64,000 nt of DNA, from the NCBI GenBank assembly GCA_001942415.1, contig MKJX01000144.1, forward strand, positions 22,932 through 86,931, given 5' to 3'. The notes beneath the pieces were generated by a model. The model made no database searches. It worked only from the letters and a program-made list of their open reading frames with translations, and was not told the origin of the DNA. Below are positions 49,310-60,620 of the stretch, in pieces; position 1 is the stretch's first letter; each line of letters starts with the position of its first letter. Source of the stretch: Pseudonocardia sp. CNS-139. GTDB taxonomy: Bacteria > Actinomycetota > Actinomycetes > Mycobacteriales > Pseudonocardiaceae. Both the position numbers and the translations under genes were made by a program.

Positions 49310-50092
49310 CTACCCAGAGGAGTCGCGCGAGTGCCATTCGGGTTCGGCGTCGGGTGCGCTCTGCGTGGTGTCGAGCGGCTCCTCGGGGATCTCCGGTAGG
49401 GCGTCGTAGAGCCGCTGCAGGTGGCTGTTCATGGCGGCGCGCGCGCCGCCGGGGTCGTCGTTGCGCAGGTAGCGGACGACCTTGCCGTGCTCGCGGGCCG
49501 AGCGCAGCGCGACCCCGGGCACCTCGAAGCTCTGGTGCCGCCACTCGCGCAGCTCGACGACGATCCGCTGGTACGTCTCGATCAGCAGCTCGTTGCGGCT
49601 CGCCCGGACGATCGCCTCGTGGAACGCCTCGTCCGTGCTCAGCAGCTCGTCGGGGTCGTCACCGGCCTCCTGGTGCTGCTGGTTGAGCTTCCAGATGTCC
49701 TCGACCTCGCCGTCCTCCGCGCGGACCGCGGCCAGGCTCGCGGCGAGCCCTTCGAGCCCGATGCGCAGCTCGAAGAGGTCGCTGATGCGGTAGCGGCCGT
49801 CCAGCAGCGCCGCCGCGGGCTGCGCGTCCGGGGGAGGGACGCGGCGCACGTACCAGCCGAGCCCGCGCTTCACCTCGAGCACGCGCTGCGCCTCCAGGCG
49901 CTGCAGCGCCGTACGCACCGAGCTGCGCGCCACCCGCATGTTGCGGGCGAGCTCCGACTCGTTCGGGAGCCGGCCGCCCGGCTTGTAGGTGCCGGCCTCG
50001 ACCAGCTCGAGGATCTTGTCGGAGATGACCTCCGGCAACGGACGCCCCGCGTCGAGCCTCAGCTCGAACTGACGGGCCCTCTCGGTGTCCAT
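49310..50092 (-). CDS. GntR-family regulator, FadR subfamily
   Basis: An intact 260-residue regulator. Winged helix: LPEVISDKILELVEAGTYKPG, LPNESELARNMRVARSSVRTALQRL and GLGWYVRR. The FCD ligand domain shows LFELRIGLEGLAASLAA, DEAFHEAIVRASRNELLIE and EHGKVVRYLRNDDPGGARAAMNSHL, with the Asp/His metal ligands of FCD proteins. It sits 47 bases upstream of the membrane-protein gene on the same strand and may control the peptide operon and itself. The tail TTQSAPDAEPEWHSRDSSG is an acidic extension. Confidence 0.92.
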   Translation of the reverse strand: MDTERARQFELRLDAGRPLPEVISDKILELVEAGTYKPGGRLPNESELARNMRVARSSVRTALQRLEAQRVLEVKRGLGWYVRRVPPPDAQPAAALLDGRYRISDLFELRIGLEGLAASLAAVRAEDGEVEDIWKLNQQHQEAGDDPDELLSTDEAFHEAIVRASRNELLIETYQRIVVELREWRHQSFEVPGVALRSAREHGKVVRYLRNDDPGGARAAMNSHLQRLYDALPEIPEEPLDTTQSAPDAEPEWHSRDSSG

Positions 50093-50197
50093 GACTCCCT
50101 CTCGTTCCGCAGCCCGACGGGCGGTGCAGCCGGTGTCCTGACGCTCCTCGGGGAACGGGCCGGTCAGGGAGGCTGCTTGACGTTACCCCGCGGTCTG

Positions 50198-50264
50198 GAC
50201 GTCTGTCCACCCCTGTTAAGACATCAGTTGTCGGACTACTGATACCAGTTGACAGACGTCTGTC
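50198..50264. promoter_or_regulatory. FadR-type operator and GACGTCTGTC repeats in the GntR upstream region
   Basis: TTGTCGGACTA (50228-50238) fits the FadR-subfamily consensus TNGTNNNACNA exactly. It is flanked by two direct copies of GACGTCTGTC (50198-50207 and 50255-50264), each part of a palindrome (TGGACGTCTGTCCA and GACAGACGTCTGTC). The site lies between the GntR gene and the small gene at 50314 and could control both. Confidence 0.55.
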
Positions 50265-50313
50265 GTCCGCTGACTATAGGTGTACCGCTCGGCCACGTCC
50301 GGAAGGGGGCAAC

Positions 50314-50538
50314 ATGTCGGCATCGTTCATCGCGATCGCCGTCCTCGCCGCAGTTCTGATCATCAACTGGCGCCTCGTTCTGATCGTCCTGTCCGCCTGC
50401 CTCATCGCCCTGGTCGTGATGGGGATCGGCGTGGCCGACGGCGAAGCGTCAGCGCAACGGAGCGAGCCGCTCCCCACCTCGGCGCCCGCCGAGCCGGGGC
50501 AGCCGCTCCCCGCGGAGGTCGCGCCGGCGACCAGGTGA
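50314..50538 (+). CDS. Small membrane protein, unknown
   Basis: A 74-residue protein starting at ATG 50314 with GGAAGGGGG upstream. Two adjacent hydrophobic helices (FIAIAVLAAVLIINW and LVLIVLSACLIALVVMGIGV) are followed by a Pro/Ser-rich tail of about 30 residues. It is divergent from the FadR-type regulator and closed by a strong terminator, so it is a complete small transcription unit. No family recognised. Confidence 0.65.
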   Translation: MSASFIAIAVLAAVLIINWRLVLIVLSACLIALVVMGIGVADGEASAQRSEPLPTSAPAEPGQPLPAEVAPATR

Positions 50539-50550
50539 GGACGGCACGGA

Positions 50551-50584
50551 AGAAGGGCCGGGTGCAGAGGCACCCGGCCCTTCT
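50551..50584 (+). terminator. Strong terminator after the small membrane-protein gene
   Basis: AGAAGGGCCGGGTGC (50551-50565) and its exact complement (50570-50584) form a 15-base stem with the four-base loop AGAG. Confidence 0.85.
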
Positions 50585-50653
50585 GCATCCGGCAGTCGGA
50601 CGTCCGGTCGCCAGACCGGGCTGTCCGGCGTCGGAGCGCCGACAACAGCAAAC

Positions 50654-50683
50654 GCCCGCCCGATCGGGAGCGATCGGGCGGGC
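50654..50683 (-). terminator. clpC terminator
   Basis: GCCCGCCCGATCG (50654-50666) and CGATCGGGCGGGC (50671-50683) form a perfect 13-base stem with loop GGAG, 24 bases past the clpC stop on the minus strand. Confidence 0.85.
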
Positions 50684-50707
50684 CGTCGTGCTGTGGTTAC
50701 TGCCGGC

Positions 50708-53248
<2,541 letters not shown>

Positions 53249-53511
53249 TCGTTCTCCTAGCCTGCTGCGCCATGCACCGGCGCGCTGCGCCGGGTACACC
53301 CCTCACCACTGTATCGGCTGGGATACGTCCACCGTCGTGGTTGCATGTAGTCGAAACAACGCGGCAACGGGTAGGCGGATTCCCGGTGAACCGCCCGCGT
53401 CGGTGTTCGCCCAGGTCAGCGCCTCGGCGCCGACGGCGGGGGACGGACCGGGCGATCCGTTCGACATCGCAAACATCCCTCGCGGGCAGGGTGTCCGCGC
53501 GGCCGCGCGCG

Positions 53512-54333
53512 TCAGCTCGCGGCGGGCTCGGCAGCCGCGCGTTCGGCGGCCCGCTCGGCGGCCTTGTCCGCCTGCCAGCCGTCCTCGTCGCGGCCCCGGC
53601 GCCAGTACCCCGAGACGGACAGGTGATCGCGCGGGACGCCGCGCTCGTCGACGAGATGGCGGCGGACCTCCCGCACGAAGCCGGCCTCGCCGTGCACGAA
53701 CGCCTGCACGCGCCCCGCGGGGAAGGCGAGGTCCCGGACCGCGGCGACGAGCTGGTCGGGCGCGGTGCCGTCGCGGTGCAGCCAGACCGCCCGCAGGTCG
53801 CCCGACGTGCGCAGGACCTGCTCCTCGGCGGCGTCGGCGACCTCCAGGACGGCCAGCACCGGCCGCCCGGCCGGCACCCGCTCGCACGCCGCGCCGATCG
53901 CCGGGATGGCGCTCTCGTCACCGACCATCAGGTGCCACTCGGCCTCGGGCTCGGGCGCGTAGGCGCCGCCGGGGCCCAGCAGCCGCAGCACGTCACCCGG
54001 ACGGGCCGCCGCGGCCCACGGGCCGGCGATGCCCTCGTCGCCGTGGTGCACGAAGTCGATCGTGAGCTCGCCTGCCGAATGGTCGAGGGCCCGCACCGTG
54101 TACGTGCGCATCGACGGCCACTGCTCCCGGGGCATCGCCGCCCGGATCTGCTCGATGTCGAACGGCTCCGGGTACGCGACACCGGGGCGCGGGAACAGGA
54201 GCTTCACGTACCGGTCGGTGTAGGGCGTGTCGGGGAACGCGGCGATGTCGCCACCGCCCGCGACGACCCGGATCATGTGCGGGGTGAGCCGCTCGGTGCG
54301 GCGCACCTCCAGAGTGGTCGTCCTCCGTGCCAA
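53512..54333 (-). CDS. Siderophore-interacting protein, FAD-dependent ferric-siderophore reductase
   Basis: An intact 273-residue protein of the ViuB/SIP family that releases iron from ferric siderophores in the cytoplasm. FAD-binding motif RTYTVRALDH, then ELTIDFVHHGDEGIAGPWAAA, GPGGAYAPEPEAEWHLMVGDE, and the NAD(P)H-binding C-terminal part with AFVHGEAGFVREVRRHLV and VSGYWRRGRDEDGW. An iron-box palindrome sits 15 bases upstream of ATG 54333. It lies between clpC and lsr2, which are adjacent core genes elsewhere. Confidence 0.95.
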   Translation of the reverse strand: MARRTTTLEVRRTERLTPHMIRVVAGGGDIAAFPDTPYTDRYVKLLFPRPGVAYPEPFDIEQIRAAMPREQWPSMRTYTVRALDHSAGELTIDFVHHGDEGIAGPWAAAARPGDVLRLLGPGGAYAPEPEAEWHLMVGDESAIPAIGAACERVPAGRPVLAVLEVADAAEEQVLRTSGDLRAVWLHRDGTAPDQLVAAVRDLAFPAGRVQAFVHGEAGFVREVRRHLVDERGVPRDHLSVSGYWRRGRDEDGWQADKAAERAAERAAAEPAAS

Positions 54334-54348
54334 CGGGGCCTCCTCAGG

Positions 54349-54367
54349 ATAGGTGAGGTCACCCTAA
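54349..54367. promoter_or_regulatory. IdeR/DmdR-type iron box
   Basis: ATAGGTGAGGTCACCCTAA (its complement begins TTAGGGTGA) matches the TTAGGTTAGGCTAACCTAA consensus at about two thirds of positions, with the outer arms best kept. It lies just upstream of the siderophore reductase start, fitting repression in iron-rich cells. Confidence 0.7.
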
Positions 54368-54411
54368 CCTCGCGGTCGCGGCCCACGCACCCCTCGGCCG
54401 AGCAACGGGGA

Positions 54412-54755
54412 CTAGTTCTCCTGGTGGTACGCGTCCAGCACCTCGGCCGGAATGCGGCCGCGGTCGGAGACCTTCATGCCGCGCTTGCGGGCCCACTCCC
54501 GAATCGCCTGGTTCTGTTCCCGGTCGATCACCGGACGGCGCACCGGAGCGGTCGCGGTCGCGGTCCCGCCGCGGCGCCGGCTACCCGACCTGCGGGCCGC
54601 CGCGACGTACGATGCGAGCGCGTCCCGCAGCTTCCCGGCATTGCCCTTGGAGAGGTCGATCTCGTAGTTCTTGCCGTCGATACCGAACTCGACCGTCTCG
54701 TCGCAGTCTTCCCGTCCAGGTCGTCGATCAGCCGGATCTCACGGATCTGCGCCAC
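54412..54755 (-). CDS. lsr2: Nucleoid-associated protein Lsr2
   Basis: A 114-residue xenogeneic-silencing protein. The N-terminal dimerisation part reads [15 protein letters not shown], then [23 protein letters not shown] (in parts) and [15 protein letters not shown]. The C-terminal DNA-binding domain reads [20 protein letters not shown], with [16 protein letters not shown] containing the AT-hook-like RGR. GTG 54755 follows GGAGGG. One G missing near 54710 breaks the frame. Position next to clpC equals Rv3597c. Confidence 0.93.
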
Positions 54756-55264
54756 CGCCGCAACCCTCCACGTTCTTCGTTCCAGTTGTTGTGCGGCCGC
54801 GCCGCCCGATCGGAACCATAGAGCCATTACGGGCCGTTCGTCGAGTCACCCCGCCGATGCCCCGACCCAGTTACCCGGAAGGTGTCGAGGTATACAGAAT
54901 GACGGCTCCGATTCAGGTGCATGCCGCCCGATGGATACCTGCCGTGACCATTCATCCGGCGCGCCCGGCCGGGCATTCCGGCCGCTCGCCGACCTGTTCG
55001 CCAGCGCCCGGAACCGGTGAACCCGCTGATGAGAACGGTGGCGTCGGCCGGAGTTCCGTCACCGAAGTGCCATCGATCACCGGCCGCGCCGCCCGATCCG
55101 GTTGTCCCGATTGGTCCTGCGGCAGCGGCCATCCCGGTCCGGATACGTGTTCATATCGTTCCCGTGCGTGACGGCTGCGCACCGTTCGGCGGGACGTCCG
55201 CGCCGAACGGCCCTAACCCGGCGGGAGCCGCGGTACCGTGCGTTCTCGTGACGGTGGTCGGATC
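54756..55264. other. Intergenic region without a supported gene
   Basis: About 500 bases between divergent lsr2 and the methyltransferase gene. The overlapping open frames on both strands have no ribosome site or family resemblance. Parts are less GC-rich (around 54880-54960 and 55145-55165), which may hold the lsr2 promoter. In M. tuberculosis lysS precedes lsr2; it is not here. Confidence 0.5.
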
Positions 55265-56007
55265 ATGACGGTGTCCCGTGCACGTTCCTTCGGCACCGCG
55301 GCGGCGGCATACGCGACACATCGGCCCGGCTATCCGGATACGGCGATCACGTGGGCGTTGGCCCCGGTCGCGACCGGCCGGACCTTCAGATACTGGATCT
55401 GGGAGCAGGCACCGGGAAGCTCACCGGCGCACTCCTCCCGCACGGCCGCGTCATCGCGGTGGAACCGGACCCGGCGATGCTCGCCGAGCTGCACAGCCGA
55501 TTTCCCGGGGCCGAGTCGGCGGAAGGCAGCGCGGAAGCGATCCCGCTGCCCGATTCCTCGGTCGACGCGGTGGTCGCGGGACAGGCGTGGCACTGGTTCG
55601 ACCCGGAGCTCGCACCCGCCGAGATCGCCCGCGTGCTGCGTCCGGGCGGGGTGGTCGCCGCGCTGTGGAACGGCGACGACACGGACGTCGACTGGGTACG
55701 CGGCCTGCACGAGGCGGGCTCATGGAGGCGCGCCGCGCCGGCCGCGCGCGGCCCGGCGCCGGCGTTCCTGCAGCACGCGGCGTTCGGGCCGGCCGAGCAC
55801 GGCGCGTTCCCGAACCCCGTCCGGACCTCCGCGACCGGGCTCGTCGCCACGCTCGGCACGCACTCGTGGGCGCTCGTCGCCGAGCCCGCCGAGCGGGACG
55901 CCGCGCTGGGCCGGGTGCGCGACTACCTGGCCACGCGACCGGAGACCTCGGCGGGCGAGTTCGAGTTCCCGCTGGTCACCGAGGTGATCCGGGCGTTGCG
56001 CACATAG
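55265..56007 (+). CDS. SAM-dependent class I methyltransferase
   Basis: A protein of about 247 residues. MTVSRARSFGTAAAAYATHRPGYPD is the start typical of the family; motif I is LDLGAGTGKLTGALLPHG, motif II IAVEPDPAMLAELHSRFPG, with GSAEAIPLPDSSVDAVVAGQAWHWFD (in parts) and IARVLRPGGVVAALWN. A frame break occurs near 55375. ATG 55265. The substrate is unknown. The end overlaps the reading frame of coaX on the other strand by about 85 bases. Confidence 0.88.
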
Positions 56008-56774
56008 GTCAGGCGCAGCCCGTGAAGCGTCAGGTCGGGCACGAACTCGGTGATCGTCTCGGACAGCCCGGACATGAGCGGCGCCAGCCCGCCGGTGCCG
56101 ACGACGGTCACCGGGCCGGCCTTCGCACCCAGCTCGGCGAGCATGCGCCGGACCAGCCCGTCCACCTGGCCGACGGCGCCGTAGAGCACGCCGGACTGGA
56201 GGCTCTCCACGGTGTTCTTGCCGATCACCGAGCGCGGGCGCACCAGCTCGACGGTGCGCAGCGCCGCGGCCCGGGTGGCCAGCGCCTCCATCGAGATGAC
56301 GATGCCCGGCGCGAGCGCCCCGCCGAGGAACTCGCCCTTCGCGGAGACCACGTCGACGTTGGTGGACGTGCCGAAGTCGACCACCACGCACGCCGTGCCG
56401 AAGAGCCGGTGCGCGGCGAGCGTGTTCATGACGCGGTCCGCGCCGACCTCCCGCGGGTTGTCGACGAGCAGCGGCACACCCGTCCGCACGCCCGGCCCGA
56501 CGACGACGGACGGCTCGCCCCTGCGGTCGATCAGCAGCCGCAGCTCGCGCAGCAGCGTCGGCACGGTCGACAGCGCCGCGACGCCCGTGACCTGCCCCGC
56601 GTACGGGCCGAGCAGGCCGGCGAACGCAACCTCCAGCTCGTCGGCCGTCATCCGCGGATCGGTGCGCATCCGCCAGGTACGCACGAGCGGCCGGCCGGTC
56701 GGGTCGTCCGTGCCCGGCTCGGGGTAGAGACCCAGCGCGATCTGGGTGTTCCCGACGTCGACGCAGAGGAGCAC
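55923..56774 (-). CDS. coaX: Type III pantothenate kinase CoaX
   Basis: First step of CoA synthesis from pantothenate. 283 residues as read: MLLCVDVGNTQIALGLYPEPG (phosphate-binding DxGNT), GVRTGVPLLVDNPREVGADRVMN in parts, CVVVDFGTSTNVDVVSAKGEFLGGALAPG in parts, and VTVVGTGGLAPLM. The family usually ends just after GLRLTYVRN (near 55993), so the last 24 residues, which overlap the convergent methyltransferase gene, may be read-through from an indel. Downstream of panC and panD. Confidence 0.92.
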   Translation of the reverse strand: MLLCVDVGNTQIALGLYPEPGTDDPTGRPLVRTWRMRTDPRMTADELEVAFAGLLGPYAGQVTGVAALSTVPTLLRELRLLIDRRGEPSVVVGPGVRTGVPLLVDNPREVGADRVMNTLAAHRLFGTACVVVDFGTSTNVDVVSAKGEFLGGALAPGIVISMEALATRAAALRTVELVRPRSVIGKNTVESLQSGVLYGAVGQVDGLVRRMLAELGAKAGPVTVVGTGGLAPLMSGLSETITEFVPDLTLHGLRLTYVRNARITSVTSGNSNSPAEVSGRVAR

Positions 56775-56781
56775 GGCGCAC

Positions 56782-57188
56782 CTACGCAGCGCCGGACATC
56801 AGACCCGAGCCCGCAGGCGCGTGCGCCGGGTCGGAGCCGAGGTCCGCGACGCGGTTCGCCGCGTCGACGAACACGACCCGCGGGGCGTAGGCCCGCAGCT
56901 CGGCCTCGTCGAGCTGGGCGTAGGAGATGAGGATGACGAGGTCGCCGGGGTGCACCAGGTGCGCGGCCGCGCCGTTGATGCCGAGCACGCCGCTGCCCCG
57001 CTCGCCGGGGATCACGTAGGTCTCCAGCCGGGCGCGTTCGTGATGTCGACGATCGCGACCTGCTCGCCCTCCAGCAGGTCGGCGGCGTCCATGAGGTCGC
57101 GGTCGACGGTGACGGAACCGACGTAGTGCAGGTCCGCCTGGGTCACGGTCGCCCGGTGGATCTTGGACTTCATCATCGTGCGCAGCAC
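56782..57188 (-). CDS. panD: Aspartate 1-decarboxylase PanD
   Basis: A pyruvoyl enzyme that makes beta-alanine. 135 residues: [20 protein letters not shown], self-cleavage site YVGSVTVD (Gly-Ser, residues 24-25), [26 protein letters not shown] across a base lost near 57043, [23 protein letters not shown], and the C-terminal [11 protein letters not shown] 57188 is 10 bases after panC and eight residues before the first internal ATG pair; it matches the usual M-L-R-T start. Confidence 0.95.
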
Positions 57189-57198
57189 CGCTACCCCC

Positions 57199-58075
57199 TC
57201 AGAGCCGAACCGGGACGTTGTCGATGAGCCGCGTGCCCCCGAGCCGCGCCGCGGCCAGCAGCCGGGCCCGTCCGGCCTGCGGGTCGGGCCCGAGGTCGGG
57301 GTCGGTCAGCTCGACGTACTCGACCTGCAGCGCAGGCTCCCCGGCGAGCACGGCGCGGGCGGCGTCGAGCACCGCCTGCGGCCCGCGCGCGGAGACGGCG
57401 GCGCCGGCGGCGAGCGCGCGGTGCAGCGTGGCGGCGCGCGGCCGGTCGTCCGGTGCGAGGTAGACGTTGCGGCTGGACACGGCGAGCCCGTCCGGCTCGC
57501 GCACGGTCGGCACCCCGACCACCGCGACCGGGAAGTCGAGGTCGCGCACCATCTTCTTGACCAGGACGAGCTGCTGGTAGTCCTTCTCGCCGAAGAACGC
57601 CAGGTCCGGGCCGACGATGTGGAAGAGCTTCGCCACCACCGTCAGCACGCCCGCGAAGTGGCCGGGCCGCACGGCGCCCTCCAGCCGCTCGGCCGTGCGG
57701 CCGGGCGCGACCGTGGTGTCGGCGCCCTCCGGGTACATGTCGCCGGCGCCGGGCAGGAACACCAGCTCGGCGCCCTCCTCCCGGCAGGCCTCCAGGTCGG
57801 CCTCCAGCGGGCGCGGGTAGCGGTCGAGGTCCTCGCCCGCGCCGAACTGCAGCGGGTTCACGAAGATCGACACGACCGGGACGAACGCGCCGGGCGCGGC
57901 GGCGTGCCGGATCAGCTCGCGGTGGCCCTCCGTGCAGCGCGCCCATGGTGGGGACGAGCGCGACCCGGCGGCCGGCGGCGCGCAGCGCGCGCGTCACGGG
58001 GGCGATGTCGGCCGGGGCGCGGTGCACGGTCAGCGCGCCGGCGGCGTATCCGCCGCGGGTGCGGGCGGTGGTCAT
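57199..58075 (-). CDS. panC: Pantothenate synthetase PanC
   Basis: Joins pantoate and beta-alanine using ATP. About 292 residues: [16 protein letters not shown] (HIGH-like, after repair), [44 protein letters not shown] in parts, [20 protein letters not shown] and [14 protein letters not shown] base is missing near 57945. ATG 58075 overlaps the stop of the upstream gene (ATGA). Part of a pantothenate/CoA operon with panD and coaX. Confidence 0.95.
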
Positions 58076-58965
58076 GACGGCTTCTCCTGGAGGGTCGTGA
58101 GCACCTCGTCGGCGGCGTGCGCGGGCAGCAGGCCGGCGGCCGACGCGCGGCGGGCGGTCCGGGCCGCGAGCACCCGGTAGGTCTCGGCGAGGTCGGCGCC
58201 GGCCTCGCCCAGCACCCGCAGGTGCGTGCGCAGCGTCGCGACGTCCCCGCGGGCGACCGGACCGGTGAGGGCGCGGTCGCCGTGGCGCAGCGCGTTGTCC
58301 AGCGCCGCGGACAGCAGCGGCGCGACGAGCCGCTCGCCCTGCTGCACGCCGGCCCGTTCCAGCGTGTCGACGCAGTCGCGCACCAGCGTCACGAGGTGGT
58401 TGGCGCCGTGCGCCAGCGCCGCGTGGTAAAGCGGGCGGACGTCCTCGGGCACGCGGACCGGTTCGCCGCCCATCTCGACGACGAGCGCCTCGCCGACGCT
58501 CCACGCCGCCTCGTCACCGGGAGCCGCCGTGACGCCGACGCTGCACCCGGCGAGCCGGGCGACGTCCTCGGTGCGGCCGGTGAACGTCATGACGGGGTGC
58601 AGCGCGAGCGGGAGCACGCCGATCTCGGCGGCCGGGTCGAGCACCGTGACGCCGTGCGCACCGGACGTGTGCACGACGATCTGGCCGGGCCGGAAGCTGC
58701 CGGCCGCGGCGAGCCCGCGGACCAGGCCGGGCAGCACGTCGTCGGGAACGGCGAGGAGCGCGAGGTCGGAACGGGCCACAACCGTGTCGGGCGGTTCGAG
58801 CGGGACGCCGGGGAGCAGGCTCTCCGCCCGCCGCAGCGAGTCGCGGGAGACACCGGAGGTGGCGACGACGTGGTGTCCGGCGTTGGCCCACGCGGCGCCC
58901 ACGACGGCTCCGACCCGCCCCGCCGAGACGACCCCGATCGCAAGCCGGGCAGGCCTGTCGGTCAT
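58072..58965 (-). CDS. Rossmann-like/DUF2520 protein
   Basis: An intact 297-residue protein with a dinucleotide-binding N-terminus (LAIGVVSAGRVGAVVGAAWANAGH), DLALLAVPDDVLPGLVRGLA and VVHTSGAHGVTVLDPA, and a C-terminal DUF2520 helical domain (PLYHAALAHGANHLVTLVRDC, TGPVARGDVATLRTHLRVL). The fold resembles ketopantoate or proline-type reductases, and its place before panC (Rv3603c position) suggests a pantothenate-linked role. The activity is not established. ATG 58965. Confidence 0.88.
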   Translation of the reverse strand: MTDRPARLAIGVVSAGRVGAVVGAAWANAGHHVVATSGVSRDSLRRAESLLPGVPLEPPDTVVARSDLALLAVPDDVLPGLVRGLAAAGSFRPGQIVVHTSGAHGVTVLDPAAEIGVLPLALHPVMTFTGRTEDVARLAGCSVGVTAAPGDEAAWSVGEALVVEMGGEPVRVPEDVRPLYHAALAHGANHLVTLVRDCVDTLERAGVQQGERLVAPLLSAALDNALRHGDRALTGPVARGDVATLRTHLRVLGEAGADLAETYRVLAARTARRASAAGLLPAHAADEVLTTLQEKPS

Positions 58966-59294
58966 GACGTTCACTCCTCGCTCGTTCCAGTCCCGGTGGT
59001 GCGGGTACCGGACGATGAGCCGCCGCCGGCGCTGGCGACCGAGCACAGGCTAGCTGCGGGTCTCGGGGGCGAGGGAGCGGCCGTGACCGGCTTCACCGAC
59101 GTGGGGACGCGCCGCACACCACGCACCGCCGGACCCGGCGCGCGCTCGGAACCACGCGCGCACACCCCCCGCCCTCCCAAGGGGGGCGACCCCGGCTCCA
59201 GCCTATCGGCGTTCGGGGTAGGGGTGGGGTGGTCGGCGAAAGCTGTGGACAACCGCGCGCGATGTGGACAACTCCGTGCGTAGCGGTAGCTGAC
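58966..59294. other. Intergenic region between the pan operon and the PrsW gene
   Basis: About 330 bases, upstream of the DUF2520 gene and downstream of the PrsW-type gene (both minus strand). Apart from the two DnaA-type boxes at 59244-59271 and G-rich tracts near 59185-59230 no feature is supported. Confidence 0.5.
59244..59271 (-). promoter_or_regulatory. Two perfect DnaA-type boxes
   Basis: TGTGGACAA (complement TTGTCCACA, the actinobacterial DnaA box) occurs at 59244-59252 and 59263-59271, same orientation, 19 bases start to start. There is no AT-rich unwinding region nearby and the oriC genes dnaA/dnaN are absent, so this is a DnaA-binding or titration site rather than an origin. Confidence 0.5.
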
Positions 59295-60581
59295 CTACGG
59301 CCGCGGCGGCCAGCTCTGCGGCGGGGTCCCCGGCCCGAAGCTCGGGGGTGGGCCGGGCGGGGGCGGGGTCCAGCCCTGCGGGCCGTTGTGCCGCCGGATC
59401 GCGACGGTGAGCGCCTCCGGGTGGCCGACGGCCCGGGCCCGCGCCTTGCGCACGGCGTCGAGCGCCTCGGCGTGCCAGAACCGGCCGGACTCGTCACCGA
59501 CCGCACCGCGGGACATGCGGGCCCGCAGGAACGCGAGGTCGGTGATCGCGACCTGGTAGTCCGACACGGCCTTCTCCACGTGCCGGCCCGACGCCCGCCG
59601 GACGGCCATGCGCCACCCGCGCCGGCCGGCGAGGCTCGACAGCAGTGGCACCTCGCTCGGCGCGATCCAGCCGGCCCGGGCGAAACCGGGCAGCTGCGCG
59701 ATGACGACGTTCTGCTCGCGCCGCCGCTGCCACAGGACCACGCCGATGAGCCCCGCGAACACCGGGACCATCACGCACAGGTAGACCAGCGCGAACCCGT
59801 CCGTGCCGAACACCACGCTCGACGCGTTCCAGAGCGCGTGCAGCACGACGGCCACCGCGTAGCCGACGGCGACGGCGACCACCCGGCCGGCCACGGTGGG
59901 GCTGCGGGACGCGATGCCGACGCCGATCCCGATCATCGCGGTGAAGAGCGGGTGCGCGAACGGCGAGAGGACGCCGCGCAGCACGACGACCACGAACACC
60001 CCGGCGGCCTGCCCGATGGAGGCGTTCTGCACGAACGCGGCGCCGAAGTAGATGATGTTCTCGGTGAACGCGAAACCGGCCGCCACGAGCCCGGCGTAGA
60101 CCACCCCGTCCACCACGCCGTCGAACTCGCGGCGGCGGAACACGAGCAGCCCGACGAGGAACAGGCCCTTCATCGCCTCCTCGACCACCGGCGCCGCGGC
60201 GATGGCGCCGACCACCGGCCCGCTGCCCTCCCCGAGGTTCTGCTCGGCGAGCGCCGCCACGCCGCTGTTGATCAGGTAGGCGGCCAGCGCCGCGACGCAC
60301 GCGCCCCACAGGAACGCGACGAGCAGCGTGCGCGGCGGCTCCGGCTCCCACCGGTCGATCCACAGGAACGCCGCGACCACGGGCCCGACCGGCAGCATCG
60401 CGCAGAGCACCCCGACGAGCACGGCGGAGATCCCGAGGTTGCTGCTCACCTGCCCGAGCAGCACCAGCCCGCAGACGCCCAGCGCGACCAGCCCGACGAC
60501 GGGTACCAGCACGCCCCACCGCTGCCGGCGCTGCGTCGGCAGCGGCACGATCCGGGTGGCCTGCGTCATGGGGCCGCTCAT
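59295..60581 (-). CDS. PrsW-family intramembrane metalloprotease
   Basis: An intact 428-residue protein with eight to nine membrane helices. The PrsW motifs are AAAPVVEEAMKGLFLV (EExxxK), AFTENIIYF, LSPFAHPLFTAMIG with the His ligand, and VLHALWNASS. An additional cytoplasmic C-terminal part of about 130 residues ends with a Pro-rich tail (PPPPGPPPSFGPGTPPQ). PrsW enzymes cut anti-sigma factors in other bacteria; the target here is unknown. At the Rv3604c position. Confidence 0.9.
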   Translation of the reverse strand: MSGPMTQATRIVPLPTQRRQRWGVLVPVVGLVALGVCGLVLLGQVSSNLGISAVLVGVLCAMLPVGPVVAAFLWIDRWEPEPPRTLLVAFLWGACVAALAAYLINSGVAALAEQNLGEGSGPVVGAIAAAPVVEEAMKGLFLVGLLVFRRREFDGVVDGVVYAGLVAAGFAFTENIIYFGAAFVQNASIGQAAGVFVVVVLRGVLSPFAHPLFTAMIGIGVGIASRSPTVAGRVVAVAVGYAVAVVLHALWNASSVVFGTDGFALVYLCVMVPVFAGLIGVVLWQRRREQNVVIAQLPGFARAGWIAPSEVPLLSSLAGRRGWRMAVRRASGRHVEKAVSDYQVAITDLAFLRARMSRGAVGDESGRFWHAEALDAVRKARARAVGHPEALTVAIRRHNGPQGWTPPPPGPPPSFGPGTPPQSWPPRP

Positions 60582-60620
60582 GCCGGGGAGCCTACGGGCG
60601 GTGACCTCGACGGCCGCGTC

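Noticed and set aside
54900..55268. Small open frames between lsr2 and the methyltransferase gene
   Set aside because: No ribosome sites, shadow-like composition and no resemblance to known small proteins.
59244..59271. Origin of replication
   Set aside because: Only two DnaA boxes, no AT-rich unwinding region, and no dnaA, dnaN or parAB genes nearby.
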